From Chlorobiota bacterium (GTDB lineage: Bacteria > Bacteroidota > Bacteroidia > Bacteroidales > JAADGE01): a stretch of DNA of 64,000 nt. Both the position numbers and the translations under genes were made by a program. Below are positions 25,898 to 33,965 of the stretch, piece by piece. Location of the stretch: assembly GCA_013152535.1 (NCBI GenBank), contig JAADGE010000001.1:64007-128006 (forward strand). The letters are read 5' to 3'. Below the pieces are notes generated by a model. That model was not told the DNA's origin. It made no database searches and was given only the letters and a program-made list of their open reading frames with translations. The number at the start of each line of letters is the position of its first letter. Position 1 is the first letter of the stretch.

Positions 25898-26311
25898 TTA
25901 AACAGAATGATTTAATTTTTGAATTTTCGAGATAAAAAAGTCTGCTAAATAAAGTATAAAAACCGACGAAAATATTATCCGTAAGATTAAAAAGAATTCA
26001 AATTTTACATTAAAAAAATCTTTTAATTTATCAAATACTAATTTTAAGTATAAATCATAAATACTGTTATCCGGAGTAGCAACCGGTTGACCGGAAGAAA
26101 AAAAGATAATAATTAAAAAAATACTGAGAAAAACAACAGAAAAGATTATTAAAAATTTATTTTTATTAAAAAATGACAACTTCAAAACGGATTCATCAGA
26201 AAATTCCGCATATATTTGTTTCATCACATTATCAGTAAATTTTTTTGAAGGAGTTTCAATTTTGAGATCTTTAATTATTTCCTCAAAATATATTTTAGTT
26301 TTATCTTCCAT
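25898..26311 (-). CDS. anti-sigma-like single-pass membrane protein
   Basis: This 137-residue protein has a cytoplasmic N-terminal region (1-50), one strong membrane segment (about 53-73) and a second hydrophobic stretch (about 102-128). It starts 18 bp after the ECF sigma gene on the same strand, the usual place for an anti-sigma factor. No zinc-binding HxxxCxxC motif is visible. The anti-sigma role is inferred from position and topology only. Confidence 0.6.
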   Translation of the reverse strand: MEDKTKIYFEEIIKDLKIETPSKKFTDNVMKQIYAEFSDESVLKLSFFNKNKFLIIFSVVFLSIFLIIIFFSSGQPVATPDNSIYDLYLKLVFDKLKDFFNVKFEFFLILRIIFSSVFILYLADFFISKIQKLNHSV

Positions 26312-26329
26312 TTTCTTTGGTTTCCGTAA

Positions 26330-26899
26330 TTAAACTGTATAAATAAGTTCTTTTTTATCTTTTAATATTGAAAACAATTGTTTTCTTGCCCTGAATAATT
26401 TTATTTTTATATTTGATTTTGACAAATTTGTAATCTCTTCTATTTCATTTACGGAAATTTCTTTTATATAAAATAATGTAATAATCAAAGCATCATCTTC
26501 ATTCAAAGAATTTACGGCGTTTTTCAATATTCGATTTCTTTCCGATTCTTCAAGCTTAATAAAATCATTGTAGGTCTCAAAAATATCGTTATCAGAAATT
26601 AGATTATCATCAATTTCAATATTTTTATATTTCTTTTTTCTAATATGAGAAATTGATAAATTATAGGCAATTTTATAAATCCAAGTCGAAAATTCCGATT
26701 TACCTTCAAACAAATCTATTGATTGAAAAGCTTTTATAAATGCGTCTTGTGCAATTTCCTCGGCATCTTCACGAATTCGTACAATACGCATAACAATTGT
26801 ATAAATCATATCTTTATGCTTCTCAACCAGAAATTTAAAAGCATCAATATTTCCGTTCTTAACTTCATTTATAAAAAATGAATCCTTTTTCACATTCAT
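26330..26899 (-). CDS. ECF-type RNA polymerase sigma factor
   Basis: This 189-residue sigma-70 family protein of the extracytoplasmic-function type has region 2 around 25-95 (EEIAQDAFIKAFQSIDLFEG, then FSTWIYKIAYNLSISHIRKKK). Region 4 lies around 130-180, with a helix-turn-helix (ISVNEIEEITNLSKSNIKIKLFRARKQL in two parts). It leads a two-gene unit with the membrane protein that probably restrains it. Its own promoter looks like an ordinary housekeeping one. The signal sensed is unknown. Confidence 0.92.
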   Translation of the reverse strand: MNVKKDSFFINEVKNGNIDAFKFLVEKHKDMIYTIVMRIVRIREDAEEIAQDAFIKAFQSIDLFEGKSEFSTWIYKIAYNLSISHIRKKKYKNIEIDDNLISDNDIFETYNDFIKLEESERNRILKNAVNSLNEDDALIITLFYIKEISVNEIEEITNLSKSNIKIKLFRARKQLFSILKDKKELIYTV

Positions 26900-26934
26900 A
26901 TTTTATTTAGACGTAAAAATCGGCTTATCGGTTA

Positions 26935-26964
26935 CAAATTTAAGGTAATTTATACAACTGTCAA
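26935..26964 (-). promoter_or_regulatory. promoter of the sigma/anti-sigma pair
   Basis: On the minus strand TTG (26964-26962), a 19-nt spacer and TAAATTTG (26942-26935) match the housekeeping consensus. The leader to the ATG is about 30 nt. Confidence 0.6.
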
Positions 26965-27059
26965 TAAAATAAATTAAATGCACTTGTTTTTGTAACCATC
27001 AGTCAATAATTATCGTCAAAGTAATTGATAAAATAAATTAATAATTTAAAAAAAATATT

Positions 27060-27395
27060 ATGTATCAATCAGAGATTTTTGTACCGATAAGTATGTTTGC
27101 AGCTGTTGCCTTAATTATCTGGATTTATATTGTGAACAGAAATAAAGAACGTATGGCATTAATTGAAAAAGGAGCAGATGCAAATCTGTTTAAATCAAAA
27201 AGGAACCGACTTACAGATTTAAAATGGGGAATGTTATTTGTCGGAGTCGGAATCGGAATATTATCAGGAAATATTTTGGCAACAAATTCAAACTTAAAAG
27301 AACCTGTTTCTTATTTTTCGATGATTTTTTTATTCGGCGGTATTAGTTTAATCATCTATTATATATTAGCCGGGAATATTAAAAATAAAAAATAA
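27060..27395 (+). CDS. DUF6249-type small membrane protein
   Basis: This 111-residue protein has three predicted membrane segments (about 8-25, 56-74 and 84-105). Between the first and second lies a basic cytoplasmic stretch holding MALIEKGADANLF, a motif typical of the Bacteroidetes DUF6249 family. It is transcribed away from the ECF sigma gene; such proteins are often found next to sigma or anti-sigma genes. No function is known, and a membrane stress role is speculation. Confidence 0.72.
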   Translation: MYQSEIFVPISMFAAVALIIWIYIVNRNKERMALIEKGADANLFKSKRNRLTDLKWGMLFVGVGIGILSGNILATNSNLKEPVSYFSMIFLFGGISLIIYYILAGNIKNKK

Positions 27396-27506
27396 AATAC
27401 ATTTTTACTCAACAAACTAAATCTTTGGTGTTTCTAAATATCAGAGATTTAGTTTTGTTCACAAACAACCAAATAACCTGTCGGGTTTTCGAGTTTTGCA
27501 AATATC

Positions 27507-27530
27507 CGTGCCACGCTACAGCGTGGCACG
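27507..27530. repeat. GC-rich palindrome, copy 3
   Basis: An 11-bp perfect stem CGTGCCACGCT / AGCGTGGCACG with a 2-nt centre is the same element as at 25845. It lies between convergent genes (DUF6249 and superoxide reductase). Confidence 0.88.
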
Positions 27531-27552
27531 TTTCATTAAAACAGACATAAAA

Positions 27553-27573
27553 AAGCCCGAACAAATCGGGCTT
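27553..27573 (-). terminator. terminator of the superoxide reductase gene
   Basis: AAGCCCGA pairs with TCGGGCTT over a 5-nt loop; read on the minus strand it is followed by a T tract. It lies 29 bp beyond the stop of the gene. Confidence 0.8.
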
Positions 27574-27601
27574 AATTTACTAATACTATTTATTATGAAA
27601 A

Positions 27602-27985
27602 CTACTCAGCAGCAACTTCTTTAACTTCACTTTGCCACAAACCGTGTTTCGTGCAGTATGCCATTGCTGTTAATTTTAAATTACTTTTAGTGGGGACAAT
27701 GTAAAAATCAACTTCTGCATGTCCTGATACATTTCCGAATGTTCCGGGAGGATACGAAACTTGTCCTAACATTGTTTCTCCGCTCCATAATTGGATATAT
27801 TTTATATAATGATCAAAATCATCGGGATGCGGATATTCATTTCCCATTTGAACTTTTACTTTAAATTTTTCACCTTTTTTTGCTGTATCAGCACAATGAA
27901 TAAAAGGCGAATGTCTGTCGATATAGTCTTTTTTGGCTTCTCTTTCGACTTGACTAATGTCTTGATATTGATTAATTTTTGCCAT
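27602..27985 (-). CDS. superoxide reductase (neelaredoxin/desulfoferrodoxin type)
   Basis: This 127-residue one-iron enzyme reduces superoxide to peroxide without making oxygen, a defence typical of anaerobes. The iron ligands of the class are all present: His25 (DRHSPFI), His53 (YPHPDD), His59, Cys111 and His114 (YCTKHGLW). The N-terminal desulforedoxin domain is absent, so it is the neelaredoxin type. It is a single gene with its own terminator. Electron donors (rubredoxin) are not seen nearby. Confidence 0.93.
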   Translation of the reverse strand: MAKINQYQDISQVEREAKKDYIDRHSPFIHCADTAKKGEKFKVKVQMGNEYPHPDDFDHYIKYIQLWSGETMLGQVSYPPGTFGNVSGHAEVDFYIVPTKSNLKLTAMAYCTKHGLWQSEVKEVAAE

Positions 27986-28156
27986 TTTTAAGTATTTTAT
28001 TAAGATTAAAAGATGTTTTTATACCTATTTTGTTTATAAGTGCAAATATAAAACAAAAAAAATACAGAAACAAAATTATTTAGAACTATTTTAAATAATA
28101 TTTTTTATGAAATAAAGATTACATCATATATAACTGATTGACTTACTATTACACAA

Positions 28157-30298
28157 CTATTTTTCTCTTACGGTTTTTATTCCTTTTATCATTTTAAACC
28201 TTTTTATTAAATCATTCAGTTGTTTTCTGTTATTTACATGAATAATTACCAGACCTTCAAATTGATTTCCCGATACAGATTTCAATGAAATTGCCTGAAG
28301 TTTCATACTGAATTCATCCTCAATAATTTTTGAAATTTCGGAAGTTAATCCGTTTTTATCAATTCCGTAAATAAAAATTGTTGCCTTGAAAGCAGAATTT
28401 TCATCGGTATTATTCCACTTGGCTTTTATAATACGATAAGGAAATCGCGAAAACATTTCTTTGGCATTCGGACAAGATATTTTATGTATTTTTGTTCCTT
28501 TATTAACTGTTACAAATCCGAAAATTTTATCGCCGGGCAAAGGATTACAGCATTTTGCCAATTTATAATCCAGTCCGGATAAATTATCTCCTATCAATAA
28601 AAAATCATCATTTTTTGAAATGTCAGACAGTGAAGTTTCTTTTTCAATTTCATTTTTATGTTCGGTATCTTTTTCAACGGTTTTCTCGAATTCTACGGCA
28701 TGTTTAATTTTTTGTAAATCAACATTTCCTTTACCTATATTATGAAATAATTCTAAAACTGTTTTATAATTAAAATAATCAGCAATTTTTTGAACAACGA
28801 TATCATTAAAAGACAGTTTCAGTCGCTCTATTTTTTCTTTCAACAAATCTTTTCCTATATCGGCAGAATCATATGTTATTGATTTTAATGCCCTTTTAAT
28901 TTTATTTTTTGTCCGTTGTCCTTTAGCAATTTCAAGCCATTCCTGATTTGGTTTTTTATTTTTATTTGTCAAAATTTTAATAACATCTCCGTTTTGTAAT
29001 TCGTATGCCAACGGCTGTATTTTTCCGTTTACAATGCCGCCGTTACAAGTTTCTCCGACTTTAGAATGTACTGCAAAAGCAAAATCCAGAAGCGTATAAC
29101 CTTTTTTCATACTTAACAAATCATTGTTCGGAGTAAAAACAAGTATATCATCAGAATAGAGAGATAATTTTGATCTGTCTTCAGTTTCATTTTCTTCAGG
29201 GTGTTCTATTGCATCTCTGATTTTTGAAAGCCAATCTGTTCCGCTGCCGGCTTTTCCGCTCTTATATTGCCAATGCGATGCAGGTCCTTTTTCTGCAACT
29301 TCATCCATTCGTTCCGTTCTTATCTGAACTTCAACCCATCTGTTATTGAGCCCTAAAACCGTTGTATGCAAGGATTCGTAACCGCTTATTTTCGGTGCAG
29401 AAATCCAATCTCTTAATCTTTTAGGATTTGGTTTATAAATGTTGGTAATTAAAGAATATACATTCCAGCAAACAATTTTTTCATTTTTTATATCCGATTT
29501 TAAAATAATTCGTATAGCAAATAAATCATAAACTTCTTCAAAAGTAACTTCTTTGGTTTTCATTTTATTCCAAATGGAATGAATTGATTTAGGACGACCT
29601 TTAATCGTAAAATGATAACCCGCATCTTCTAACATCTTTTTTAGCGGTTCAATAAAGTTTTTAATATATAAATCTCTGCCGGCTTTCGTTTCTTTTAATT
29701 TTCCGGCAATAAACTTATACATTTCCTTTTCGGAATATTTCATCAAGGTTTCCTCAAGTTCGGTTTTAATATTATATAACCCGGTTCTGTGTGCTAAAGG
29801 AATATATATATTTTTAGTTAAGTTAAGAGTTTGTTTTTTTTCATTCTCCGATAAATATTTATAATTACGCATATTATACAGTTGATAAGCAAGTAAAACC
29901 AAAACTGCTCTGACATCATCCGTAATATTTAATAAGAGTTTTATAAAATTATCCGTTTGTTTTTCAGTGTTTTCAGTTTTAAAATTCGGGACTTTTTTTA
30001 AGCCGGAAAATAATTTATAAACCGAAGCATCATAATTTTCTTTAATATATTTTTCATTATCTTTAAAAAGAAGAAACAAAGATGCGGCAATTACTGAAGC
30101 TGCACCCGCACCTGTCTCTTTTACAATAATTTCAGATATTTCTCCTACTTTTTCCGCTTCATTAAAATGAGTTTTTTTATTAATATTATCTATATCATTT
30201 TTTAAAATATTAATTTGTTTAATGATTTTTGAATTATCAGTTGATTTTAATAAATCATTTAAAACAGAAACTATTTTTAACTCTTCGGAAGATATCAT
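28157..30298 (-). CDS. RelA/SpoT-family (p)ppGpp synthetase with degraded hydrolase domain
   Basis: This 713-residue RSH protein has the HD hydrolase fold (about 40-190), the nucleotidyltransferase (about 230-350: RPKSIHSIWNKM, GYESLHTTV, EVQIRT), TGS (about 390-450), a zinc-finger-like KCCNPLPGD region (about 600) and a C-terminal ACT domain (about 645-713). The HD domain lost its metal residues: where family members read LLHD there is LFLLF (74-78), and LADRLHN has become LAYQLYN (136-142). Synthetase residues look intact. It should therefore make (p)ppGpp but not degrade it, like RelA; a separate bifunctional enzyme would be needed elsewhere. Confidence 0.92.
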   Translation of the reverse strand: MISSEELKIVSVLNDLLKSTDNSKIIKQINILKNDIDNINKKTHFNEAEKVGEISEIIVKETGAGAASVIAASLFLLFKDNEKYIKENYDASVYKLFSGLKKVPNFKTENTEKQTDNFIKLLLNITDDVRAVLVLLAYQLYNMRNYKYLSENEKKQTLNLTKNIYIPLAHRTGLYNIKTELEETLMKYSEKEMYKFIAGKLKETKAGRDLYIKNFIEPLKKMLEDAGYHFTIKGRPKSIHSIWNKMKTKEVTFEEVYDLFAIRIILKSDIKNEKIVCWNVYSLITNIYKPNPKRLRDWISAPKISGYESLHTTVLGLNNRWVEVQIRTERMDEVAEKGPASHWQYKSGKAGSGTDWLSKIRDAIEHPEENETEDRSKLSLYSDDILVFTPNNDLLSMKKGYTLLDFAFAVHSKVGETCNGGIVNGKIQPLAYELQNGDVIKILTNKNKKPNQEWLEIAKGQRTKNKIKRALKSITYDSADIGKDLLKEKIERLKLSFNDIVVQKIADYFNYKTVLELFHNIGKGNVDLQKIKHAVEFEKTVEKDTEHKNEIEKETSLSDISKNDDFLLIGDNLSGLDYKLAKCCNPLPGDKIFGFVTVNKGTKIHKISCPNAKEMFSRFPYRIIKAKWNNTDENSAFKATIFIYGIDKNGLTSEISKIIEDEFSMKLQAISLKSVSGNQFEGLVIIHVNNRKQLNDLIKRFKMIKGIKTVREK

Positions 30299-30315
30299 AT
30301 TTTTATAAAAAGATT

Positions 30316-30780
30316 ATGTTTAATAAATTTATATTAAATTTGCGTTCTAATTTCCGTATTTTGAGAACAGTTTTTTATATTTTAATCAGCAGCATCTTTT
30401 TTTTCTCATTTAAACCGAAAGAAAATAAAATTACTGCACAACTTGCAAATATAGAATATTATTCAAAAGGAATTTGCAAAGATACATCTTTAATATATGT
30501 CAGAGTTTTATATAAAGTTCGGGGAGAAAAAACCGGGCATCTTAAAATGAAACACGACTTTCAAAACGGCATCATTTCTACTATGCCCGTTACCGAAAGA
30601 GATAAAAAAGGAAATTGTGTTTACGGTTTCTGTATAGGACGTGATGAAGTAAAAGAATTTACTACAATATTTATTGCTTCCGACGGAACAACCAGTAACA
30701 AACTTTATGTAAAAATTGATGTTCCGAATGCAGAAATTATTTCCGGGACAGCTCCGGAAACCTATAATTGTAAAAATTAG
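30316..30780 (+). CDS. secreted or membrane-anchored protein of unknown function
   Basis: The predicted product has 154 residues if started at ATG 30316; a longer open frame upstream overlaps the RSH gene start and is less likely. The N-terminus is basic and then hydrophobic (FILNLRS, then VFYILISSIFFFSF), a signal peptide or anchor. The rest has beta-strand character and four cysteines. I recognise no family. It is divergent from the RSH gene, 17 bp apart, so their promoters overlap the coding ends. Confidence 0.55.
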   Translation: MFNKFILNLRSNFRILRTVFYILISSIFFFSFKPKENKITAQLANIEYYSKGICKDTSLIYVRVLYKVRGEKTGHLKMKHDFQNGIISTMPVTERDKKGNCVYGFCIGRDEVKEFTTIFIASDGTTSNKLYVKIDVPNAEIISGTAPETYNCKN

Positions 30781-30812
30781 CTTCATTATTTGAAACTTTA
30801 TTTGTTTTATTA

Positions 30813-30841
30813 CGTATTTAAAGTACGAATAGAATAGAATA
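30813..30841 (+). promoter_or_regulatory. inverted repeat and GAATA triplet before the Rrf2 gene
   Basis: CGTA (30813-30816) and TACG (30824-30827) form an inverted repeat with 7 nt between, followed at once by three tandem GAATA units (30827-30841). The site ends 17 bp before the ATG and could be an operator for the regulator itself; the repeat number could change spacing. Confidence 0.35.
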
Positions 30842-30858
30842 GAAACAAAATACGACTT

Positions 30859-31260
30859 ATGGGTTCAATTGTAAAATTTTCGGAAGCTGCTTCCATAGCA
30901 ATTCACGGTGTAATTTTAGTTGCAAAATCAGAAAAATTTCTAAATGTAACAAAAATAGCAGAAATACTCGACGGATCAAGGCATCATGTTGCTAAGGTTA
31001 TGCAACGTCTTGCAAAAGACGGATTTATAAAATCTATGCGCGGACCCACAGGAGGTTTTGTATTAGCAAAAAAACCGGAAGAAATTTCTTTTTTAGATTT
31101 ATATGAATCTACGGAAGGAAAAATTACGATTGAAGAATGTCCCTTTAACCGTCAGGATATTTGCACTTTTGAAAAATGTATATTAAATAATATCACACCA
31201 AAGATGACGAAAGATTTTATCCGATATATGGAAAAACAATTTATTTCAGATTTTATATAA
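30859..31260 (+). CDS. Rrf2-family transcriptional regulator with three cysteines
   Basis: This 133-residue winged-helix regulator of the Rrf2 family (IscR/NsrR relatives) has the DNA-binding helix NVTKIAEILDGSRHHVAKVMQRL in about 29-51 and the wing RGPTGGFVLAK at 61-71. Three cysteines, Cys94, Cys102 and Cys107 (C-x7-C-x4-C), are placed like the Fe-S ligands of NsrR/IscR, so it probably senses redox, NO or Fe-S status. It is a single gene ending at a two-way terminator. Targets are not evident in the window. Confidence 0.9.
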   Translation: MGSIVKFSEAASIAIHGVILVAKSEKFLNVTKIAEILDGSRHHVAKVMQRLAKDGFIKSMRGPTGGFVLAKKPEEISFLDLYESTEGKITIEECPFNRQDICTFEKCILNNITPKMTKDFIRYMEKQFISDFI

Positions 31261-31265
31261 AAAAA

Positions 31266-31290
31266 AAAAAGCACCAATCAGGTGCTTTTT
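31266..31290. terminator. bidirectional terminator between Rrf2 and the S41 protease genes
   Basis: A 10-bp perfect stem AAAAAGCACC / GGTGCTTTTT with loop AATCA works for both converging genes, with A and T tracts on either side. Confidence 0.88.
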
Positions 31291-31291
31291 A

Positions 31292-33385
31292 TTATTTATT
31301 AATATCAGAAACAATCTTAAAAGTTTCATTAAGATAAATATCTCTTTTCAAATCTTTAAACCAAGAAATTACTCGTCTTGTCTTAACGGTATCGGAATAT
31401 ACATTTGCAGAATCGGCTTTCGGAATGTAAAATTTTAAATTTGAAACTCGATTATCGGCTTTTCTGAAACGCTTACTGAATTTACTTCTTAATTCGGCAT
31501 CTTTCATATATTTTTTCAAATTTAAACTTGTATAATCCTTATCGTTATAATATTTCATTTTCCCGGAATAATCTTTTATAATATTAAATGATGTATCGGA
31601 ATTCACACGTTTCTCACTTTTCATTTTTATTTCAGAAAGCTTATATTTTACTTTAAATTTTTTATATTCAGCTTTCGGAATTTCATCCCAAGGCATCGGA
31701 TTTTCTAAATCTTTTTCTCCCATATCAAGTTTTGCATAAGCATCCGGAAAAACAATATCAGATTCTACACCTTTAAGCTGTGTAGCCCCTCCGTTAATTC
31801 TGTAAAACTTTTGAATGGTTAATTTCAAATCACCCAAAGGTTTCAAACTGTCATTTCCTCTTACCATTCTGTCAAAAGGCAAAAAGCGTTGAACTGTTCC
31901 TTTCCCGAAAGTATGTTCACTGCCCACAATTATACCTCTTCCGTAATCCTGTATTGCCGCAGCTGTAATTTCAGATGCCGATGCACTGAATTCATTAACC
32001 ATTACAACCAAATCACCGTCATATAAAATTTCAGAATTTCTGTCTTTCAAAATTTGCGGCATACCTGTTCTTTGTTTAACCTGTACAACCGGTCCGTCTT
32101 TTATAAAAAATCCGACAATGTCAATGGCATCTTGCAAAGAACCTCCGCCGTTATTTCTTAAATCTAAAATTAATCCGTTGATATGTTCTTTTTTAAGTTT
32201 TTGTATTTCCTTTTTAACATCACCGGCACTTCTTCTTCCGTTTTTATGATTAAAATCGGCATAAAAACCCGGCAAATAAATATATCCGGTTCTTTTTCCG
32301 GAAACAGAATCTTCAATAACTGCTGATTTTGCAAAGGTTTCTTCCAAAATAATAATATCTCTTATTATAGGAATTACTTTAATTGTACCGTCAGTTTTTT
32401 TAACGGTTAATTTTACTTCAGTTCCTTTTTTACCGCGTATCATTTCAATTGCCTTATCAAGTCGCATATCAACCACATTAACCGGTTCTTTATCTCCCTG
32501 GGCTACTTTCAATATTTTGTCTCCCACTCCCAATTCGCCTTGTTTCCAGCACGGGCTGCCCGGAATTATTTTAACAACTTTAATATATGCATTCGGTTGA
32601 GAAAGTTGTGCACCGATACCTTCCAATTTTCCGGATATTTGTATGTCAAAATTTTCTTTATCTTTCGGCGGAAAATAGCCGGTATGCGGACCGTAATATC
32701 CTGTTATTGAATTAAAATATAAATTTAACAAATCGTTTTCGTCAACTTTGGATATTCGATGGTACCAATCGTCATAATTTTTTTTAACTTCTTCAACAGC
32801 CTTTTCCTGAAGTTGTATTTCTGTTTTTATTTCAACGGTTGTATCATTATTTTTTTTTGCCTCTTCTTGTGTTTCTAATTTTTCAGCAACTTTTGTCATT
32901 ACCGCATATTTTAAAAACTGTCTCCAATATTGCATTAATTCTTTTTTGGTTTTGGCAAAAGGTCTTTTGTCCGGTTCCAATTGTAACGAATCATTTTTTG
33001 TAAAATCAAAAGGTTTTTTTAATGCCGCATCAATATACTTATTTATTTCACTAACCCTTTTTATATATACATCTTTCGTTAAGTTGAAAAAAGTAAAATC
33101 ATCAGTTTTTACAGCATCATCAATTTTATATTTATAAGCTGCAAACTGATTCACATCCGATTGTAAAAGAAAACGTTTGTTGTAATCCAATTTCTTCAAA
33201 TACAATTTATAAACATCTTCAGAAAAATCATTATCAATTTTCTTTTCGGAATAAAAATAATTTTGCAATCCCTCTCTTATTAAATCCAATATCAATTTAT
33301 CTTTTTCATTTCCGGAATTATCAGCAGTAAATGAAAATAATATTCCGAGGAAAAAAACCGAAATAAGTATATATAATTTATTCAT
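31292..33385 (-). CDS. tail-specific (C-terminal processing) protease, S41 family
   Basis: This 697-residue periplasmic serine protease resembles Prc/Tsp. It has a signal peptide (1 to about 20), an N-terminal helical domain, a PDZ domain (about 245-335) and the S41 catalytic core with Ser469 (SASASE) and Lys495 (HTFGKG), spaced as in E. coli Prc apart from one extra residue. A C-terminal DUF3340-like tail follows. It degrades or trims envelope proteins with suitable C-termini. It is a single gene converging with Rrf2. Confidence 0.93.
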   Translation of the reverse strand: MNKLYILISVFFLGILFSFTADNSGNEKDKLILDLIREGLQNYFYSEKKIDNDFSEDVYKLYLKKLDYNKRFLLQSDVNQFAAYKYKIDDAVKTDDFTFFNLTKDVYIKRVSEINKYIDAALKKPFDFTKNDSLQLEPDKRPFAKTKKELMQYWRQFLKYAVMTKVAEKLETQEEAKKNNDTTVEIKTEIQLQEKAVEEVKKNYDDWYHRISKVDENDLLNLYFNSITGYYGPHTGYFPPKDKENFDIQISGKLEGIGAQLSQPNAYIKVVKIIPGSPCWKQGELGVGDKILKVAQGDKEPVNVVDMRLDKAIEMIRGKKGTEVKLTVKKTDGTIKVIPIIRDIIILEETFAKSAVIEDSVSGKRTGYIYLPGFYADFNHKNGRRSAGDVKKEIQKLKKEHINGLILDLRNNGGGSLQDAIDIVGFFIKDGPVVQVKQRTGMPQILKDRNSEILYDGDLVVMVNEFSASASEITAAAIQDYGRGIIVGSEHTFGKGTVQRFLPFDRMVRGNDSLKPLGDLKLTIQKFYRINGGATQLKGVESDIVFPDAYAKLDMGEKDLENPMPWDEIPKAEYKKFKVKYKLSEIKMKSEKRVNSDTSFNIIKDYSGKMKYYNDKDYTSLNLKKYMKDAELRSKFSKRFRKADNRVSNLKFYIPKADSANVYSDTVKTRRVISWFKDLKRDIYLNETFKIVSDINK

Positions 33386-33435
33386 AATTTATTAATTTGT
33401 TATTTTCTCAAACTCCTTTTGTTATTCTTTTATTT

Positions 33436-33443
33436 TATCTTTG
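33436..33443 (+). promoter_or_regulatory. -7 element TATCTTTG
   Basis: TATCTTTG matches TAnnTTTG, 15 bp before the ATG at 33459. It contains the TTG at 33441 that would be an alternative start, so initiation at 33459 is preferred. Confidence 0.6.
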
Positions 33444-33458
33444 CGAAAAAAAAGTAAA

Positions 33459-33965
33459 ATGCATTCATTTTCATTTCCGCCGGTTATTGCAAAAAATGCA
33501 AAGATAATAATTTTAGGAACAATGCCGGGAAAAACTTCATTGGAACAAAATGAATATTATGCATATAAGTATAATGTTTTTTGGAAAATTATGTTTAAAA
33601 TTTTTAACAAAAATTATTCAGACAATTATAATAATAAACTTAAATTACTGAAAACTAATAATACAGCACTTTGGGACAGTTTGCAATTTTGTTACCGCAT
33701 AGGAAGTTCAGACAGTAAAATAAAAGAAGAAATACCGAATGATTTTAACACATTTTTTAAGAACTATTCCACAATTAAAGATGTATTTTTTAACGGAACG
33801 ACAGCAATGAAATATTATAAAAAATATATTGGTTTTAATGAATTTATGAATTATCATACATTACCGTCAACAAGTCCTGCTAATGCAGCAATGAGTTTTG
33901 AAAAAAAATTAAAAAAATGGTCTGTTATTATTGAGATTCTCAATGAAAAGAATGTAAAATTATGA
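33459..33965 (+). CDS. DNA-deoxyinosine/uracil glycosylase (HDG/Mug-like)
   Basis: This 168-residue member of the uracil-DNA glycosylase superfamily resembles the hypoxanthine (deoxyinosine) DNA glycosylases. Motif A is ILGTMPGKTSLEQNEYYA (18-35) and the C-terminal motif LPSTSPANA is near 138-146. It would start repair of deaminated adenine in DNA. The ATG at 33459 is chosen because the promoter covers the upstream TTG. It overlaps fmt by 4 bp (ATGA), so the two are coupled. Confidence 0.85.
   Translation: MHSFSFPPVIAKNAKIIILGTMPGKTSLEQNEYYAYKYNVFWKIMFKIFNKNYSDNYNNKLKLLKTNNTALWDSLQFCYRIGSSDSKIKEEIPNDFNTFFKNYSTIKDVFFNGTTAMKYYKKYIGFNEFMNYHTLPSTSPANAAMSFEKKLKKWSVIIEILNEKNVKL

Noticed and set aside
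25576-25915. Two plus-strand frames of 60 and 77 codons after the GNAT gene
   Set aside because: They run through the palindromic repeats and half-sites; their residues derive from repeat sequence and they lack family features.
33441-33458. TTG start for the hypoxanthine/uracil-type glycosylase
   Set aside because: The TTG lies inside the -7 promoter element TATCTTTG; the ATG at 33459 begins at the conserved N-terminus.
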